DNA of 5,132 bases from UBA4716 sp002438865. GTDB taxonomy: Bacteria > Bacillota > Clostridia > UBA1381. The position numbers were made by a program, and so were the translations under genes. The number at the start of each line of letters is the position of its first letter. Within the stretch, counting starts at the first letter, position 1. The notes beneath the pieces are model-generated. The model saw only the letters and a list, made by a program, of their open reading frames with translations, was not told the DNA's origin and ran no database searches. This document shows positions 5,104 through 5,132 of this stretch, one piece after another. The stretch lies in contig CALERO010000158.1 in assembly GCA_937907325.1 (NCBI GenBank), forward strand, positions 1 to 5,132, in the 5' to 3' direction.

Positions 5104-5132
5104 TTACTATATAAATTTAGCTGGGTGCGTAT

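Noticed and set aside
4742..5132. tRNA, CRISPR array or insertion-sequence ends in the intergenic region
   Set aside because: There is no cloverleaf with a T-loop motif, no regularly spaced direct repeats and no terminal inverted repeats flanking a transposase. The inverted repeats seen are local hairpins.

Overview
The window looks like accessory DNA from a low-to-medium GC Gram-positive anaerobe, most likely a gut Clostridia member (Bacillota). The reasons are strong AGGAGG-type ribosome binding sites, a TnpV-family gene of the Tn4451 / clostridial integrative-element type, and a Cro/CI-type HTH_26 regulator of the sort common in such elements. The species cannot be named from the sequence.

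Layout. Positions 1-582 (+ strand) hold two short mobile-element genes: a 74-residue hypothetical and an overlapping, complete tnpV. A hairpin at 590-617 separates them from a convergent block. Positions 4741 down to 627 (- strand) hold five tightly packed genes that read as one operon. In transcription order they are: a small HTH regulator (4741-4526), a membrane protein with two zinc ribbons and about four membrane segments (4504-3662), a soluble SPFH/Band-7 protein with a C-terminal GYF_2 domain (3651-2326), a single-pass zinc-ribbon protein with a duplicated extracytoplasmic module (2278-1058), and a small multi-pass membrane protein (1043-627). Gaps between genes are 21, 10, 47 and 14 nt, the last measured to the preferred start. 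Every gene except the regulator has a good ribosome binding site.

Positions 4742-5132 contain no convincing gene but are unusually rich in structure. There is a 6-bp inverted repeat over a weak promoter for the operon, a 70-nt stretch that is almost entirely self-complementary with overlapping alternative pairings, and a further hairpin. At the right edge a perfect consensus sigma-A promoter (TTGACA-17-TATAAT, with an extended -10) fires on the + strand out of the window.

How the genes may work together. The SPFH protein plus zinc-ribbon membrane proteins recall the Bacillus subtilis YdjG/YdjH/YdjI set, in which an SPFH protein and membrane partners recruit PspA during envelope stress. Here there is no PspA, the SPFH protein ends in GYF_2, and the set has its own regulator and sits beside mobile-element genes. 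My inference is a self-regulated membrane-scaffold or envelope-stress (possibly protective) cassette carried as cargo. Its actual function cannot be read from the sequence.
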